Source: Bacteroides graminisolvens DSM 19988 = JCM 15093
Lineage (GTDB): Bacteria > Bacteroidota > Bacteroidia > Bacteroidales > Bacteroidaceae
Reading direction: 5' to 3'
DNA: 64,000 nucleotides
NCBI RefSeq assembly: GCF_000428125.1
Contig: NZ_ATZI01000007.1
Span: 1-64,000, forward strand
Shown here: one piece after another, positions 17,042 to 27,600 of the stretch
Numbering within the stretch: the stretch's first letter is position 1
How the letters are laid out: each line of letters starts with the position of its first letter
Notes under the pieces: model-generated
Seen by the model: the letters and a program-made list of their open reading frames with translations, nothing else
What the model was told of the DNA's origin: nothing
The model's database searches: none
Made by a program: the position numbers and the translations under genes

Positions 17042-18681
17042 GTATCGCACTACTTCCAGACATCGGGAACTTAGACCCAAATAGTCTGTGCTATGCTATA
17101 TATAGCCAGCTATACCATAATTTCTTTAATGCTCAGGATAAGAAAAGTCCTGAAAACCCATACGGCATTGAAGAGGGGGACAATACATCACTTCGTCTTC
17201 GTAATACCGCTTACGGATTTGCCGAAGCGATAGCGGGAGCTGTCGCCGGAGAAGGTGATGGTACAGATGGCGGTGTACTGCTTGGCTATCTGAAAAAGAC
17301 AGGCGGCGACATGACCGGAACCCTCCGGGCTAACTATGGTTTTGAGGCAGGGATGGGAAATGTACGGCTACTGGAAACTTATCGTGAGATTGCCGATGAC
17401 GGTGTAACGCCTGTTTATGGCTTACAAGTTTATGGTGATATTCGTATCGGTGGCAGTAACCTTTATATCGGTGGCAAACAGTTATTGAGATATACGCCAT
17501 CTGACGGAACAGCTTACCTTGAAAACTCGTTGTTGTCTTTTGGCTCATCGACTCTGCTTAGTCGGGGTGAGATGGTTTTCGGAGAGAGTAAAGCAAAAGG
17601 CGTTGTTATTTCAGGTACGGCTGTTTATGTTCAGGGCAAAGAGGTATATCATGCCGGTAATGCCAATCTCTCAACCGTTCGCTGGTCGATGAAAGATGCT
17701 GCGGTTGAGGGTGAGTTGAAGGTTAAGGGTAAGACCACTCTATCTGATGAGCTCTCTGCCATCTATGGGGTAAAACTGGGCTTTGCCGGTAAAGAGATTC
17801 TTTCAGTTGTAGCCGATGGTGCTCTATTGGAAGGTTTCTTGAACATTGCCACCAACTGTGGAGTGAAGATTGGTAGCTCTCCCGTATTGATTCGGGCAAA
17901 TGAAACCGATGTTGCTTTGTCATGTGACTATGGCAACTTGCTCCTGGGAAGCGAACGTACACAGAAGATAAAACTCTTTGCCGGTCTATGGGATATTGAT
18001 GGGGATAATATGCTTATTACCAAATATGGTGGTGCTTACTTCCCCGACTCGCTGAGGGTTGCCCATAACTACGGTGCGGATCTACTTTCCACTTATCGGG
18101 TGAGTGATGGGGACGAAGGAGTAATTCTGCATAAAAAGTTACGATTTGCTTTTGCAGATGGTGTGAGTCTAAGCGGAAATCGCAGGGAGCTTATCTTCAG
18201 CAAGCAGTCTCATCAGGCAACGATGGGTTTTAGGGAATCCTCTTCGGTCTATCAATTGCCGGAATCCGGCTCCATCTCCTTGTACATCGACACGAATAGT
18301 GATTTTATCACTTTTGACAAACCGGTAGAATCCAAAAAACACCTCGGCATCGACGGTTCATTCACCAGACTAACCGATAAGCACCTATACTTTTCCAGCG
18401 AGCATTACCTGATGTCTGCGACAGATGGCATAAAGCATTTCGGAAACGCCTACTTTATTGACAGCTTGGGTTCGGAACGATTTTCATCCGGTTTCGCTGG
18501 TTATGGGTGGGCTGTATTAAAGAATCTGACAACAGGTAGTAGCGCTGCTACTTTCGATGAATTGACCATTCGCAAGAAGATGCGGATTTACGAGTTGGAA
18601 GTACAGAAAAACAGTGCCACCAATGGTTCACTCTGGGTGAGCGATAGTTGCAGTGGCGACAGCGTCGTGAAAGTTAGCTGA
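17038..18681 (+). CDS. Tail fibre-like or baseplate-distal structural protein
   Basis: 547 residues. It carries repeat-rich, mostly beta sequence, with GGVLLGYLKKTGGDMTGTLR near residue 80 (a KTGGDMTGTL motif found in many tail fibres), then segments such as GYLKKTGGDM, FADGVSLSGNRRELIFSKQS and LGIDGSFTRLTDKHLYFSSE. The C-terminal end, TIRKKMRIYELEVQKNSATN, resembles the start-of-fibre domain that in other phages links to further fibre parts. It overlaps the spike gene by 4 bases. After it comes the WYL/VOC insert on the other strand. Confidence 0.6.
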   Translation: MSIALLPDIGNLDPNSLCYAIYSQLYHNFFNAQDKKSPENPYGIEEGDNTSLRLRNTAYGFAEAIAGAVAGEGDGTDGGVLLGYLKKTGGDMTGTLRANYGFEAGMGNVRLLETYREIADDGVTPVYGLQVYGDIRIGGSNLYIGGKQLLRYTPSDGTAYLENSLLSFGSSTLLSRGEMVFGESKAKGVVISGTAVYVQGKEVYHAGNANLSTVRWSMKDAAVEGELKVKGKTTLSDELSAIYGVKLGFAGKEILSVVADGALLEGFLNIATNCGVKIGSSPVLIRANETDVALSCDYGNLLLGSERTQKIKLFAGLWDIDGDNMLITKYGGAYFPDSLRVAHNYGADLLSTYRVSDGDEGVILHKKLRFAFADGVSLSGNRRELIFSKQSHQATMGFRESSSVYQLPESGSISLYIDTNSDFITFDKPVESKKHLGIDGSFTRLTDKHLYFSSEHYLMSATDGIKHFGNAYFIDSLGSERFSSGFAGYGWAVLKNLTTGSSAATFDELTIRKKMRIYELEVQKNSATNGSLWVSDSCSGDSVVKVS

Positions 18682-18721
18682 TAGACATATCCTAATGAAT
18701 AGTCAACTGAAAATAGTTATT

Positions 18722-19666
18722 TTAAAAACCATAAGAAGTTATACTATCTATCAGTTTTTTGACAATATCTTTCAATTCTACTGGTTCGATTATTTGTCCT
18801 TTGTCCGCAAATGAAAGATACCACCGTGCAAAAAGTTCGAGAGAAAAGGTGTGATAATGGCAAATCGCATAATCGTCGTACTCGGTCTCTTCTACAAGTC
18901 TATGGTAACGATTCCCTCTGGCGAGATACATAGCTTCTTTTTCTATTTTGATAGTTACTTTGTACACGATATCCTCGGCATACATTTTTCCAAGCAGTGA
19001 TTTGAGCGATGGGTGTTTGTGTGTATAAGGCTCTTCGGTCTGCGATACCGAAATGATACGGGTGAGTTTGAACGTGCGATAATCATCTCTCAGACAACAC
19101 CATGCCAATAGATACCATTGATTGTTCATAAAATAGAGCCCCACAGGTTCTACACGGCGAGATGATTTCTCTTTGGTATATCCAGCCCGGTAATCCATCA
19201 ATACACTCTTTCTATTGCGAATACTCTGTAACAACGGAGATAGAATATGTGAACACCCTTTGTAGACAATCGCGTCCGTATGTTTTAATACACCGACATT
19301 CTCCTCAAAGTTCTCCAACGCATCGCGTTCGGCAACCCTCAGTGCTGTGCGTATTTTATCCATTCCCGATTTATAGATAAGATAGGTACTCTCATCCGAC
19401 TGTTCACTGAGCAGACGTTCAGCCATAAGAAACGAAAACGCCTCATCCTCTGTAAACATCAACGGAGGAAGCCGGTATCCGTCAACAAGGGAATAACCTA
19501 CATTGGGAATGGCAGTAATGGGAACGCCGGACTGTTCGAGAATACGCAAATCCCGATAGATAGTCCTCAAACTTACACCGTACTCATCGGCAATCCGAGA
19601 CGCAGTGATGAACTTACGGCTCTGTAACTTGATCAATATGCCGGAAAGTCTCTCTATTTTATTCAT
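18722..19666 (-). CDS. WYL-domain transcriptional regulator (YafY-type)
   Basis: 314 residues. The N-terminal helix-turn-helix (ADEYGVSLRTIYRDLRILEQ, residues about 22-42) has the DeoR-like look, followed by GYRLPPLMFTEDEAFSFLMA and the WYL domain (RRVEPVGLYFMNNQWYLLAW). WYL proteins bind ligands or nucleic acids and often control defence, stress or metabolic genes. It lies downstream of the VOC gene in the same direction, with a terminator and a possible promoter between. Both look like bacterial cargo inside the phage tail module. Confidence 0.85.
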   Translation of the reverse strand: MNKIERLSGILIKLQSRKFITASRIADEYGVSLRTIYRDLRILEQSGVPITAIPNVGYSLVDGYRLPPLMFTEDEAFSFLMAERLLSEQSDESTYLIYKSGMDKIRTALRVAERDALENFEENVGVLKHTDAIVYKGCSHILSPLLQSIRNRKSVLMDYRAGYTKEKSSRRVEPVGLYFMNNQWYLLAWCCLRDDYRTFKLTRIISVSQTEEPYTHKHPSLKSLLGKMYAEDIVYKVTIKIEKEAMYLARGNRYHRLVEETEYDDYAICHYHTFSLELFARWYLSFADKGQIIEPVELKDIVKKLIDSITSYGF

Positions 19667-19688
19667 TCATATCACATTAACAACAATA

Positions 19689-19696
19689 CAAAGGTA
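19689..19696 (-). promoter_or_regulatory. Possible -7 box for the WYL regulator
   Basis: On the minus strand TACCTTTG fits the Bacteroides -7 pattern TAnnTTTG and lies 23 bases before the WYL start at 19666. No clear -33 box is seen at 19-21 bases. Confidence 0.35.
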
Positions 19697-19698
19697 AT

Positions 19699-19736
19699 AA
19701 AAGAGTATGAAAGTACATAGGCTCTCATACTCTTTT
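19699..19736 (-). terminator. Terminator after the VOC gene
   Basis: AAAAGAGTATGA (19699-19710) and TCATACTCTTTT (19725-19736) are a perfect 12-bp inverted repeat. On the minus strand it directly follows the VOC stop and ends in TTTTATT. It separates the VOC gene from the WYL gene. Confidence 0.75.
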
Positions 19737-19743
19737 GATTCAA

Positions 19744-20160
19744 TTACTTTTGCATAATGTTCCAATAGATTCCGTAGCGGTCGATAACCATTCCGTAGAG
19801 AGGAGTCCACGCCGCAGGAGCCAAAGGCATAATAACATTACCACTCTCAGACAGGGTCTCAAATACTCGTTGTATCTCCGCTTTATCCAACAGGGTGATA
19901 TCCATCATTACGTTATTTCCTTGAGTTGGTGTCTGACCCGGCATTTGGTCGCAGCAATAAATGGTGTTTTCACCGAATTGCAGACAACCATTCAATATTC
20001 GCTTTTGGTCTTCAGGTTTTAATTTTTCCGAGCTGCAACAACTGTTTTCCATATCCGAAAAACGGATTAGGCTGATAATTTCACCATTTAGTGCTACGCT
20101 GTAAAATTTTAGTGCCTCTTCGCTTTGACCGTCAAATGTAAAGTGGGGTGTAAGTTTCAT
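19744..20160 (-). CDS. VOC-fold (PhnB/glyoxalase-like) protein
   Basis: 138 residues. It is of the PhnB/3-demethylubiquinone-like VOC family: LTPHFTFDGQSEEALKFYSV at the N-terminus, then NNVMMDITLLDKAEIQRVFE and IDRYGIYWNIMQK at the end. The WTPLYGMVIDRYGIYW ending is typical of PhnB-like proteins. The substrate cannot be told; many family members bind a metal, here possibly His5 and Glu or His residues of the fold. It is transcribed towards the WYL gene. An inverted repeat (20222-20239) lies upstream of its start and could be bound by the WYL protein. Confidence 0.8.
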   Translation of the reverse strand: MKLTPHFTFDGQSEEALKFYSVALNGEIISLIRFSDMENSCCSSEKLKPEDQKRILNGCLQFGENTIYCCDQMPGQTPTQGNNVMMDITLLDKAEIQRVFETLSESGNVIMPLAPAAWTPLYGMVIDRYGIYWNIMQK

Positions 20161-20203
20161 TTTTTTGATTTTTAAAGTTTATACTTGTCTTGTAATCACG
20201 ATG

Positions 20204-20239
20204 CAAAATTACATCGGTCAACTGACAGCAGTGTGTCAG
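20204..20239 (-). promoter_or_regulatory. Possible promoter and operator upstream of the VOC gene
   Basis: On the minus strand TAATTTTG (20204-20211) fits the -7 pattern TAnnTTTG. Just upstream, CTGACA-N6-TGTCAG (20222-20239) is a perfect 6-bp inverted repeat in the -33 region, where a regulator would block or aid polymerase. The neighbouring WYL protein is the obvious candidate; inference. Confidence 0.4.
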
Positions 20240-20398
20240 CAATTCTTTGGCATTCATTTTTTTTAGTGGAAAGTACAAATACAATCTTTAAAAAGAATAA
20301 TCGCAATAATCTTAAAATCTATTTTCATCCGTTATTCGTATTGGTACATAGAGACATTACATCTTGCTCTAAAGATAAACCATATCATCAATTTCTTG

Positions 20399-20406
20399 CT
20401 ATTCTC
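20399..20406 (+). promoter_or_regulatory. CTATTCTC motif before the first large fibre gene
   Basis: It lies 28 bases before the start at 20427, after the WYL/VOC insert. Confidence 0.4.
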
Positions 20407-20426
20407 TATATAGAACAACTTAGAGA

Positions 20427-23400
20427 ATGGCATTATACAGTTACTCAAAATACAAAATACTCATTGACCCCGAATCAAAAAAGACTCAGGGATTACAAGT
20501 TGGTGATGTGGTACGCCGTCAGTACTTCGACAATCCCAACCTGATTTATTCGTTGATGATTGTACTTGAAACGGGTAGCGATATTGTCAGGGAGAAAGAG
20601 TCCCCCTATTTTATCGGAGCGTTAGTTGAGGGCGATGAACCTCAGCAGGGAGAACTACTCGACTTTGTACGTGTTACCAATCTTTTCAATAGCAATCGAA
20701 GTGGTGCGCTTTACCTGACCGCATCCGATTCGGAATCGCCTTATATGGATGTAATTGACGGTATGGCGACTGAGCATTCACTGTACCTTCAAGAAAAGCC
20801 TAAACGCATCACAGCCGGGAAATCGTTTAAATTCCCTGTCAACGGCACGGTTAGAAATCCCGAACGAATGGTCATTGCTTACAAAGTCAGAGCATCGAAA
20901 GCTCAGGCAGATGTGCCCCTCGCTTTTGGTTATACCGACGGCAGTGAAGAGGATGGCACAGACATGGTGGATATCTCAACCGACTGGCAATACAAGCTAT
21001 CCCTTATCACGATTGATTATCCTGGGCAATATCCCCGTCAACTAACCATTGCTCCGGAGCTAACTGGTGATGACTGGTGCGAGATTTCAGATTTGAATAT
21101 TGTTCGATTGTCGAGAATCGCCACCTTCGCAGATTCGACCAAAGCACGTATCGGCAAGATTACAGGGATCATTGACCCGGTGTTCGGCTTATTGGAGGGC
21201 TATGGGGCTTACTTTCAAAACCTATACGCTACCCGCAATGTGAACATTGCAGGAACATTAACAGCAGGTGATGAAAACGGATTCGCCTCTACTTTTTATG
21301 TGGGTAAGATTCACAAGAACGTGATTGCTAATTCAATTGGCGCACAGTTCTCTGGGGGAATAGTTGTGCAAGAGGTTGCTCCGGCAGGAATTGGCGATGT
21401 CGTTTGTACGGGTGGAGATACAGAACTATGTGTACAATCCTCTGCCTGGCGCATGGAACGTATCGGTAAACGATATACCTTTTCGATATGGGTAAAGGGA
21501 ACGGAAGGAAGGATTGCTTTCTATCAAGACGAGCACTATATCCAAGATGTTGAAATAGATATTGCAGGAGAGTGGCGGCGTTATAAGGTCTCATTTGTCG
21601 TTCAAGACTCCCGGCAAGAGGCAATGTATATCCGATTCAAAACATCTCTTACAAATCTGCTCTTGACCGCTCCCCAACTCGAAAGTGGCAATAACGCTTC
21701 ACAATACCAACCCACCGATGAACATTTGTCCTATGTAGAGGACTATGGAGCGTGGTTCAACAAAGGCGGTATAGGTGGTACCATTCAAAATCCGCTATTA
21801 AGGTTGAACGAGGATGGCTCTATCAGCTCCCGCAACGGTTCATTTATCATCAAGCCGGATGGTACGGGGTATTTTGCCGGAGGGAAATTCAAATGGACAC
21901 TGGACGATATTGAACTGACAGATATCACTATTCGTTGGGGAGAACTGGACGATGAGGCCAAAGACCAGATACTGTCCCAAGCCAAACCATCAAATATTCG
22001 TGCGTTTGTTTCATCGAATTTATCCACCACACAGATATATGATAAAGAAACTCGCACATGGATGCCAAACTGGGCTCATACAAACCTGATATTGACCCCT
22101 TCACTTTTTATTAGCAACTATGGAGACAGTGACTTGATTGGTCAGCTCGCTGATCCGGCGACACAGCGTCCCGGCATTAAGTTGGGCTCTGCGTCGTGGA
22201 ATAAAAACGGGAAACAAATCATATCGGGAACAGACAGTTGCTGGATTGGTGATACGACAGCTAAATACAACTTAACCATTAAAGCTAATCACATCGGCCA
22301 ACACGCTCCCTATATGCGGTATGGTTTTCAAGCCATTTGGATCGACAGTAGTGGTAATGAGACTACTATTGCTGCCGACATCCAATTCTCACAGCTAACC
22401 AATCCGGGTGCAAGGGTGATGGCGTTGGCTTATGCGCCGGACGGCAATATCTTCAAAAATGGAGAATCGAAAAACTTAACGGCACGATGCGACCTGTGGC
22501 GAGGAGCACAGATAGACAGCACTAATGCAGAGTATCGTTGGGGTGTGCGTGATGAGTCTGTGTTTGCCAACGTTCAAATGGCGGCTCCTGTCAGCAAGGG
22601 CTCCTATACAATCAGTTTACGCTCGGTTGCCAATATGGTGCCGGGAGGCGTATTGTATTTGATTGGTGCAAACAAGCATATTATCCAATCGATAGATGAA
22701 CTGACAAAGACAGTTACCCTAACCACCCCCTTAACACGGGATTATGTAACTAACTCTATTGTTACAACCCCTCTATATGACGCTCAACTTGGCCCCGGTT
22801 GGGCGGTTCTTAGTGAGACTTACCCACAGGGTGTTATTGCCGGATGGAGAACCTATGAGATTACTATAACGCCCAATGCCGTGCGTAATTTTGAGACCTT
22901 TAAGTGTGCCATCAAGGACACGGATACGACCATCGGTAACAGTTATGCCGGGCAGATCGTGTTTGATACTATCACCTTTACCGATATGACTGACCCCTTT
23001 GTGGTGGATATTGTCGGAACGAAAGGGTTTGTGATTAAGAACGGAGAGAATGATATTGAAGCTAAAGCACTGGTTTATCGCTCCGGCAAGGAAACAGATA
23101 CCACCGGAACGGGATTCCATTATAGCTGGAAACTCTTTGACCCGGAAGGCATACAAGTTATTCACAATTATCAGGGAAAACAGATCCAAGTTCCTAAAAC
23201 AGACATTGACACTCGTGGAGCTCTTGTCTGTGAAATTTATCAAGGGTTGAACCTGATAGCACGGGGACAAATCTCCATCGTGGAACTTTATGACGGAGAG
23301 GATGCCTACTCTGTGCAGATATTTACCAGTGACGGCAATCATTTTATCAATGGGAATATCTCAACGACATTAACAGCCAATGTCTATAAAGGAGCAAAAG

Positions 23401-23573
23401 AAATAACCGAAACCATTCCCGATAACCTATTCTGCTGGAAGAGAACATCACTCAATGCGGATGGCGATGCCGTTTGGAATGAACAGCACACCGGCATCGG
23501 TCGCCATCTGACGATTTCGGATGAAGATATTTTCCGCAGGGCGATGTTCACTTGTGAAGTGACTATCAATTAA
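20427..23573 (+). CDS. Large modular tail fibre protein with carbohydrate-binding-like domain
   Basis: 1048 residues. The N-terminal 270 residues are beta-rich. Residues about 290-430 resemble a CBM4/9-like jelly roll as found in tail proteins (RIGKRYTFSIWVKGTEGRIA, LTAPQLESGNNASQYQPTDE). The region about 525-840 repeats in the next protein (STTQIYDKETRTWMPNWAHT; MALAYAPDGNIFKNGESKNL; NFETFKCAIKDTDTTIG; TDMTDPF). Near residue 945 IARGQISIVELYDGEDAYSV matches the start of the next two proteins. It should be part of host recognition. It begins the plus-strand genes after the WYL/VOC insert. Confidence 0.75.
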   Translation: MALYSYSKYKILIDPESKKTQGLQVGDVVRRQYFDNPNLIYSLMIVLETGSDIVREKESPYFIGALVEGDEPQQGELLDFVRVTNLFNSNRSGALYLTASDSESPYMDVIDGMATEHSLYLQEKPKRITAGKSFKFPVNGTVRNPERMVIAYKVRASKAQADVPLAFGYTDGSEEDGTDMVDISTDWQYKLSLITIDYPGQYPRQLTIAPELTGDDWCEISDLNIVRLSRIATFADSTKARIGKITGIIDPVFGLLEGYGAYFQNLYATRNVNIAGTLTAGDENGFASTFYVGKIHKNVIANSIGAQFSGGIVVQEVAPAGIGDVVCTGGDTELCVQSSAWRMERIGKRYTFSIWVKGTEGRIAFYQDEHYIQDVEIDIAGEWRRYKVSFVVQDSRQEAMYIRFKTSLTNLLLTAPQLESGNNASQYQPTDEHLSYVEDYGAWFNKGGIGGTIQNPLLRLNEDGSISSRNGSFIIKPDGTGYFAGGKFKWTLDDIELTDITIRWGELDDEAKDQILSQAKPSNIRAFVSSNLSTTQIYDKETRTWMPNWAHTNLILTPSLFISNYGDSDLIGQLADPATQRPGIKLGSASWNKNGKQIISGTDSCWIGDTTAKYNLTIKANHIGQHAPYMRYGFQAIWIDSSGNETTIAADIQFSQLTNPGARVMALAYAPDGNIFKNGESKNLTARCDLWRGAQIDSTNAEYRWGVRDESVFANVQMAAPVSKGSYTISLRSVANMVPGGVLYLIGANKHIIQSIDELTKTVTLTTPLTRDYVTNSIVTTPLYDAQLGPGWAVLSETYPQGVIAGWRTYEITITPNAVRNFETFKCAIKDTDTTIGNSYAGQIVFDTITFTDMTDPFVVDIVGTKGFVIKNGENDIEAKALVYRSGKETDTTGTGFHYSWKLFDPEGIQVIHNYQGKQIQVPKTDIDTRGALVCEIYQGLNLIARGQISIVELYDGEDAYSVQIFTSDGNHFINGNISTTLTANVYKGAKEITETIPDNLFCWKRTSLNADGDAVWNEQHTGIGRHLTISDEDIFRRAMFTCEVTIN

Positions 23574-23585
23574 AACTTTAGAAAT

Positions 23586-24623
23586 ATGGCAGTAATATCG
23601 AGAGGTCAGATTACCATTGTGGATCTTAACGATGGCAAATCCATCAACCTATATCTGGGCAGTAATGTAGCAACTACCCAGATTTTCAACAAAGAAAACT
23701 CAAGCTATGTTCCCAACTGGACGGCATCGCCCTTTTTGGTTATTACCCCGGAGGTGTATGTTACGGGAGTGGGTACCAATCAGGTTTCAAGACTTAAAGG
23801 TGTTCCGGTTTGGAAGATAAACGGTTCAACGACAATCGCTACTTTTGGGGCTACAGCAGCCACGATAGCTCCTTATGCGCTGACTATTAAAAACAACATG
23901 ACTTCGGTGGGTCAGTTGCAGGTGGAGTGTGAGGTGATCTATGTAGACCCTGACACGACCGCAGAAACCAAGGCGAAAGCAAATATTACTTACACCAAAA
24001 CGACCAATGCCGGACAACTCATCTGTGCAATCGCTTATGCTCCCAACGGAACGGTGTTCAAGAACGGTGATATAACGACTCTTAAAGCACACTGTGATAT
24101 GTGGAGAGGGTCGGTTATTGACAATACTAACGTGACTTATAAATGGTACAAATTAGGTAGTGGCGCATGGACAGAAATAACCTCAGCAAATGCTGGTGGC
24201 ATTACTGGATTTACTACCAATGAGATAGCCATACCGGAAGCGGCAGTATTGAACTTCGAATCGTTCAAGTGTGAAATCAAAGACACGGACGCGGCATCCG
24301 GCACTTACAATACGACCGTAAGTGATATTCTTTCGTTTGCCGACATGTCCGACCCGTATCAGGTAGAAATCATCGCCCCGGCAGGTACGACACTGACAAG
24401 CGGTTTGACTTCAACGAATTTGACCGTTAATTGTTGGCAAAATGGAGCTCTACTGCCTGATTCATTCTTTACGGGGGCTACTTGTACCTGGCGTAAGTTT
24501 AATAAACTTGGTGTACAAGATACCGCTTGGGGAACCGCCGGAGTCAAGACGGGTCGCTCATTGACTGTTACCCGTGACGAGGTTTCTGTTGCGGCTACAT
24601 TTACTGTTGAAATCAGCAAGTAA
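23586..24623 (+). CDS. Tail fibre module protein, paralogue of the preceding fibre
   Basis: 345 residues. It starts MAVISRGQITIVDLNDGKSI, matching the internal module of the fibre before it. It contains the same series of elements: ATTQIFNKENSSYVPNWTAS, AIAYAPNGTVFKNGDITTLK, NFESFKCEIKDTDAASG and FADMSDPYQVEII. The stop overlaps the next start (TAATG), so the next fibre is translationally coupled. It may act as a spacer or accessory unit of the same fibre. Confidence 0.7.
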   Translation: MAVISRGQITIVDLNDGKSINLYLGSNVATTQIFNKENSSYVPNWTASPFLVITPEVYVTGVGTNQVSRLKGVPVWKINGSTTIATFGATAATIAPYALTIKNNMTSVGQLQVECEVIYVDPDTTAETKAKANITYTKTTNAGQLICAIAYAPNGTVFKNGDITTLKAHCDMWRGSVIDNTNVTYKWYKLGSGAWTEITSANAGGITGFTTNEIAIPEAAVLNFESFKCEIKDTDAASGTYNTTVSDILSFADMSDPYQVEIIAPAGTTLTSGLTSTNLTVNCWQNGALLPDSFFTGATCTWRKFNKLGVQDTAWGTAGVKTGRSLTVTRDEVSVAATFTVEISK

Positions 24624-27600
24624 TGGCGGTAGTAGCGAGAGGACAAATAACCATCCGGATAGTTACCGACACCTATGCAGTTTATCAATCCATTGATAAG
24701 GCTGCCATTTCGTGTGACCATACTGGAAAGGTTCTCAGTACACTTACTGTTCATTCTGTCCTGTCTGTCCGATGTGGTGAAGCTCCGGTCACAGACTTTA
24801 GCATTGGAGCCATTGCTACACCTACCGGATTTTATTCCATCACGGTTAACCAGAGCACTAAAACCGTTTCCTTTACCATCTCTGGAAGCAATACGACACT
24901 TGCCGACACCGGAACGATTAGCATTCCTGTTATTATAAACGGACAAACGCTCAACGCTTCTTTTGGTTGGTACAAAGTAAAGTCGGGTGCTCCGGGAACA
25001 CCCGGTACCGACAGTAACCAGCTTGATTGGGTAGCGGATTGGAACAGCGGAAAGACTGTGATCGATGCACAAAGCGTGATAACCCCCAAGATATTTGCAG
25101 GAACGAAGAATGCGAACGGTACTCTTACCGGTATGGCAATCGGTAAGTTTGTACTTAGCACCCAAAATGCAGCAGGAACGATAGCCAAAGAGACGGTAAA
25201 CGGTATCTATGGTTTCAACAACGGAAAGAAGACCTTTGAAATTAATGCGACTGGCAATGTTCAGTTAGGTAATGGCAACGAGTTTATCAAGTACAATGCC
25301 GCAACCGGAAAGGTGGAGTTTGGTTCTGCGGTTGCTTTAGCATGGGTTGGGGCTACCTATATTGATGCGAGTGGAATATTTACAGGTACGTTGTCTGCAA
25401 ATACGGTGAATGTGGTCAAGATTAATGCCTCTCAAATAACGGCAGGTACTATTGATGCTGCCCGAATCAACGTTGATGCACTTAAGGCAACGTTGATTAC
25501 AGCAGGGAACATAGAGGCTTTGACTTTGAATGTAACCAAAGGGAAAATTGGCGGTTGGTCGCTGGATGCGGATTCCATTTTTCGAGGAACGAAAAACAAC
25601 ACATCAGGAGGACTGACGGCAGCTTCCGGTTCTATTACCATTGGCTCAAACGGAATCCGAGGATTGAAATGGCGGTTGGATGCAACAGGAGCCGGAGCGA
25701 TAGCGGGTAGTCATATTACATGGGATACTGCGGGAAATATTACATTCTCCTCTTCCGTTTCTCTATTATGGACCAATGCGGCGGCTAATGCTGCCAACAG
25801 TGGAAAATTGTATGTACGGGGTACAGGGTTCAGTCATGCTGCTTCCCGTAAAGTGGTGCTGAATGGTACGACGGTTAATGAGACCAGTGCCAGAGGGCTA
25901 ACATTGATTGTTATTGCCCGTGATACATTGGTTGCGAATTCTACTGTGAACTATGATGTTTATGGCAGTGAAGCGAACTGTGATACATTGGCAACAGCAC
26001 TTAATGCACTGGGCAACGATAAAATTGTCATTTTGACTTCCTATGATGCCATCCGTATAAACGCAACACTGAATACAGCGATTCAACGTTGTGGTGGAAG
26101 TGACAGGATAGTTACCGACGAACGCATCCCTTTTGCTTTTATCGGTATTCCGGGAATCGGGAAAAACAACGGACTCTTTTCCATGTATGGTTTGGGCGCA
26201 TCCGAACCTTACGCGGAACTATCTACAATTGTAATAAATGGCGTTCCGCAAGGAATTTCTATTAATGGCCAGCGTAACACGTTTATCAATGGGAATGGTA
26301 TTTATACCGGAACACTTAATGCCAGTCAAATCACCGCAGGGACGATTGACACCGCCCGGCTGAATGTCGATGCGTTAAAAGCTACTCTGATTACCGCTGG
26401 AAATATCAATGCCCTTACCCTTACTGTAAATAAAGGAACTATCGGTGGCTGGACTATTAATTCCACATCTATCTCCGGCGGTCAAATTATTTTGGATAAG
26501 GCAAACAACCGTATTGCTGTTTATGGGGCATCATCGAGTCCGACCAGTGGAAATCGAGTACAAATATACCACAATAGCAATACCGATTTTGGGCTTTTCG
26601 CCACAGATACAGCAGGAAACACGGTTGTACAGTTGGGATATGTAAATCGCATTGCCGGTTGGACTATCAATGGCACACAAATTTACAAGAATAGTGTTTA
26701 TCTCGGTGCTGACGGTTCGATTACCAACGGTACAAAATGGAAGTTGAACAATGATGGTTCGGGACAGGTTGCCAGTGGTAATATCGCTTGGGATGCCATC
26801 GGAAATGTCACATTTGGAGCATCCGTATCATTGCAATGGAAAAACGACATTGCAAACGCTCAAAAGGCAAACTTCGGCTATCCGTATTACCAGTCCATCG
26901 TGATTAACGGAGATGCCAATACCTATTATCCTGTCATTATCAAAGGTGGTGACCAGAACTTTAAACGAGAAATCGTAGTACGAAGAACATACAGCGAGCA
27001 AGCACCTGACTCATGGAATACAGCCACTCATAAAGGAGGTATTGTATTGCATCTGAAAACTAATTTTGGTGGATGGGGAGGAATTGAGTACTCGTGGGAT
27101 ATTTACGAGTTGTCGGAAACCTATTGCCGAATGTTTGCCGGTGCATTGCATTGTGGAAACAGTTGTATGTTCGCCATCTTTTTACGTGGCGGTGGTGCGA
27201 CCGGAGCCAAGTATCATCTCTATTCAGATTTGCCTTTGGTCAGTTCGGAATTCAGCCCGTCTCCTATACCCGCAAGTCCGCAAATAGCCTACAATTCCGA
27301 TTTGATGTTTCAAAGTGGCAGTACAACCGTGAATGCTCCTGCTCCTCGTACCTTGACTGTTGCTGTTGAGGAAGAGATTCGCAGGCGTAGATTTATCGGT
27401 CTGGCACAAGGCAATGATTCCACTTTATCCGCTCATCCGCTAACCTATATCAGTTCGACAGGCATCTATACGGGAACGCTGACTGCCAATCAAGTCAATG
27501 CGGTCGTTATCAATGCTTCAAGCATCACAACCGGAGTATTGAGTGCCGACCGTATTGCTGCCGGTAGTATCAATGCGACTAAACTGGATGCTGATAGTAT

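Noticed and set aside
24359..25165. Minus-strand ORF over the fibre gene junction
   Set aside because: It crosses two real genes and has the Ser/Arg-rich look of a shadow frame.
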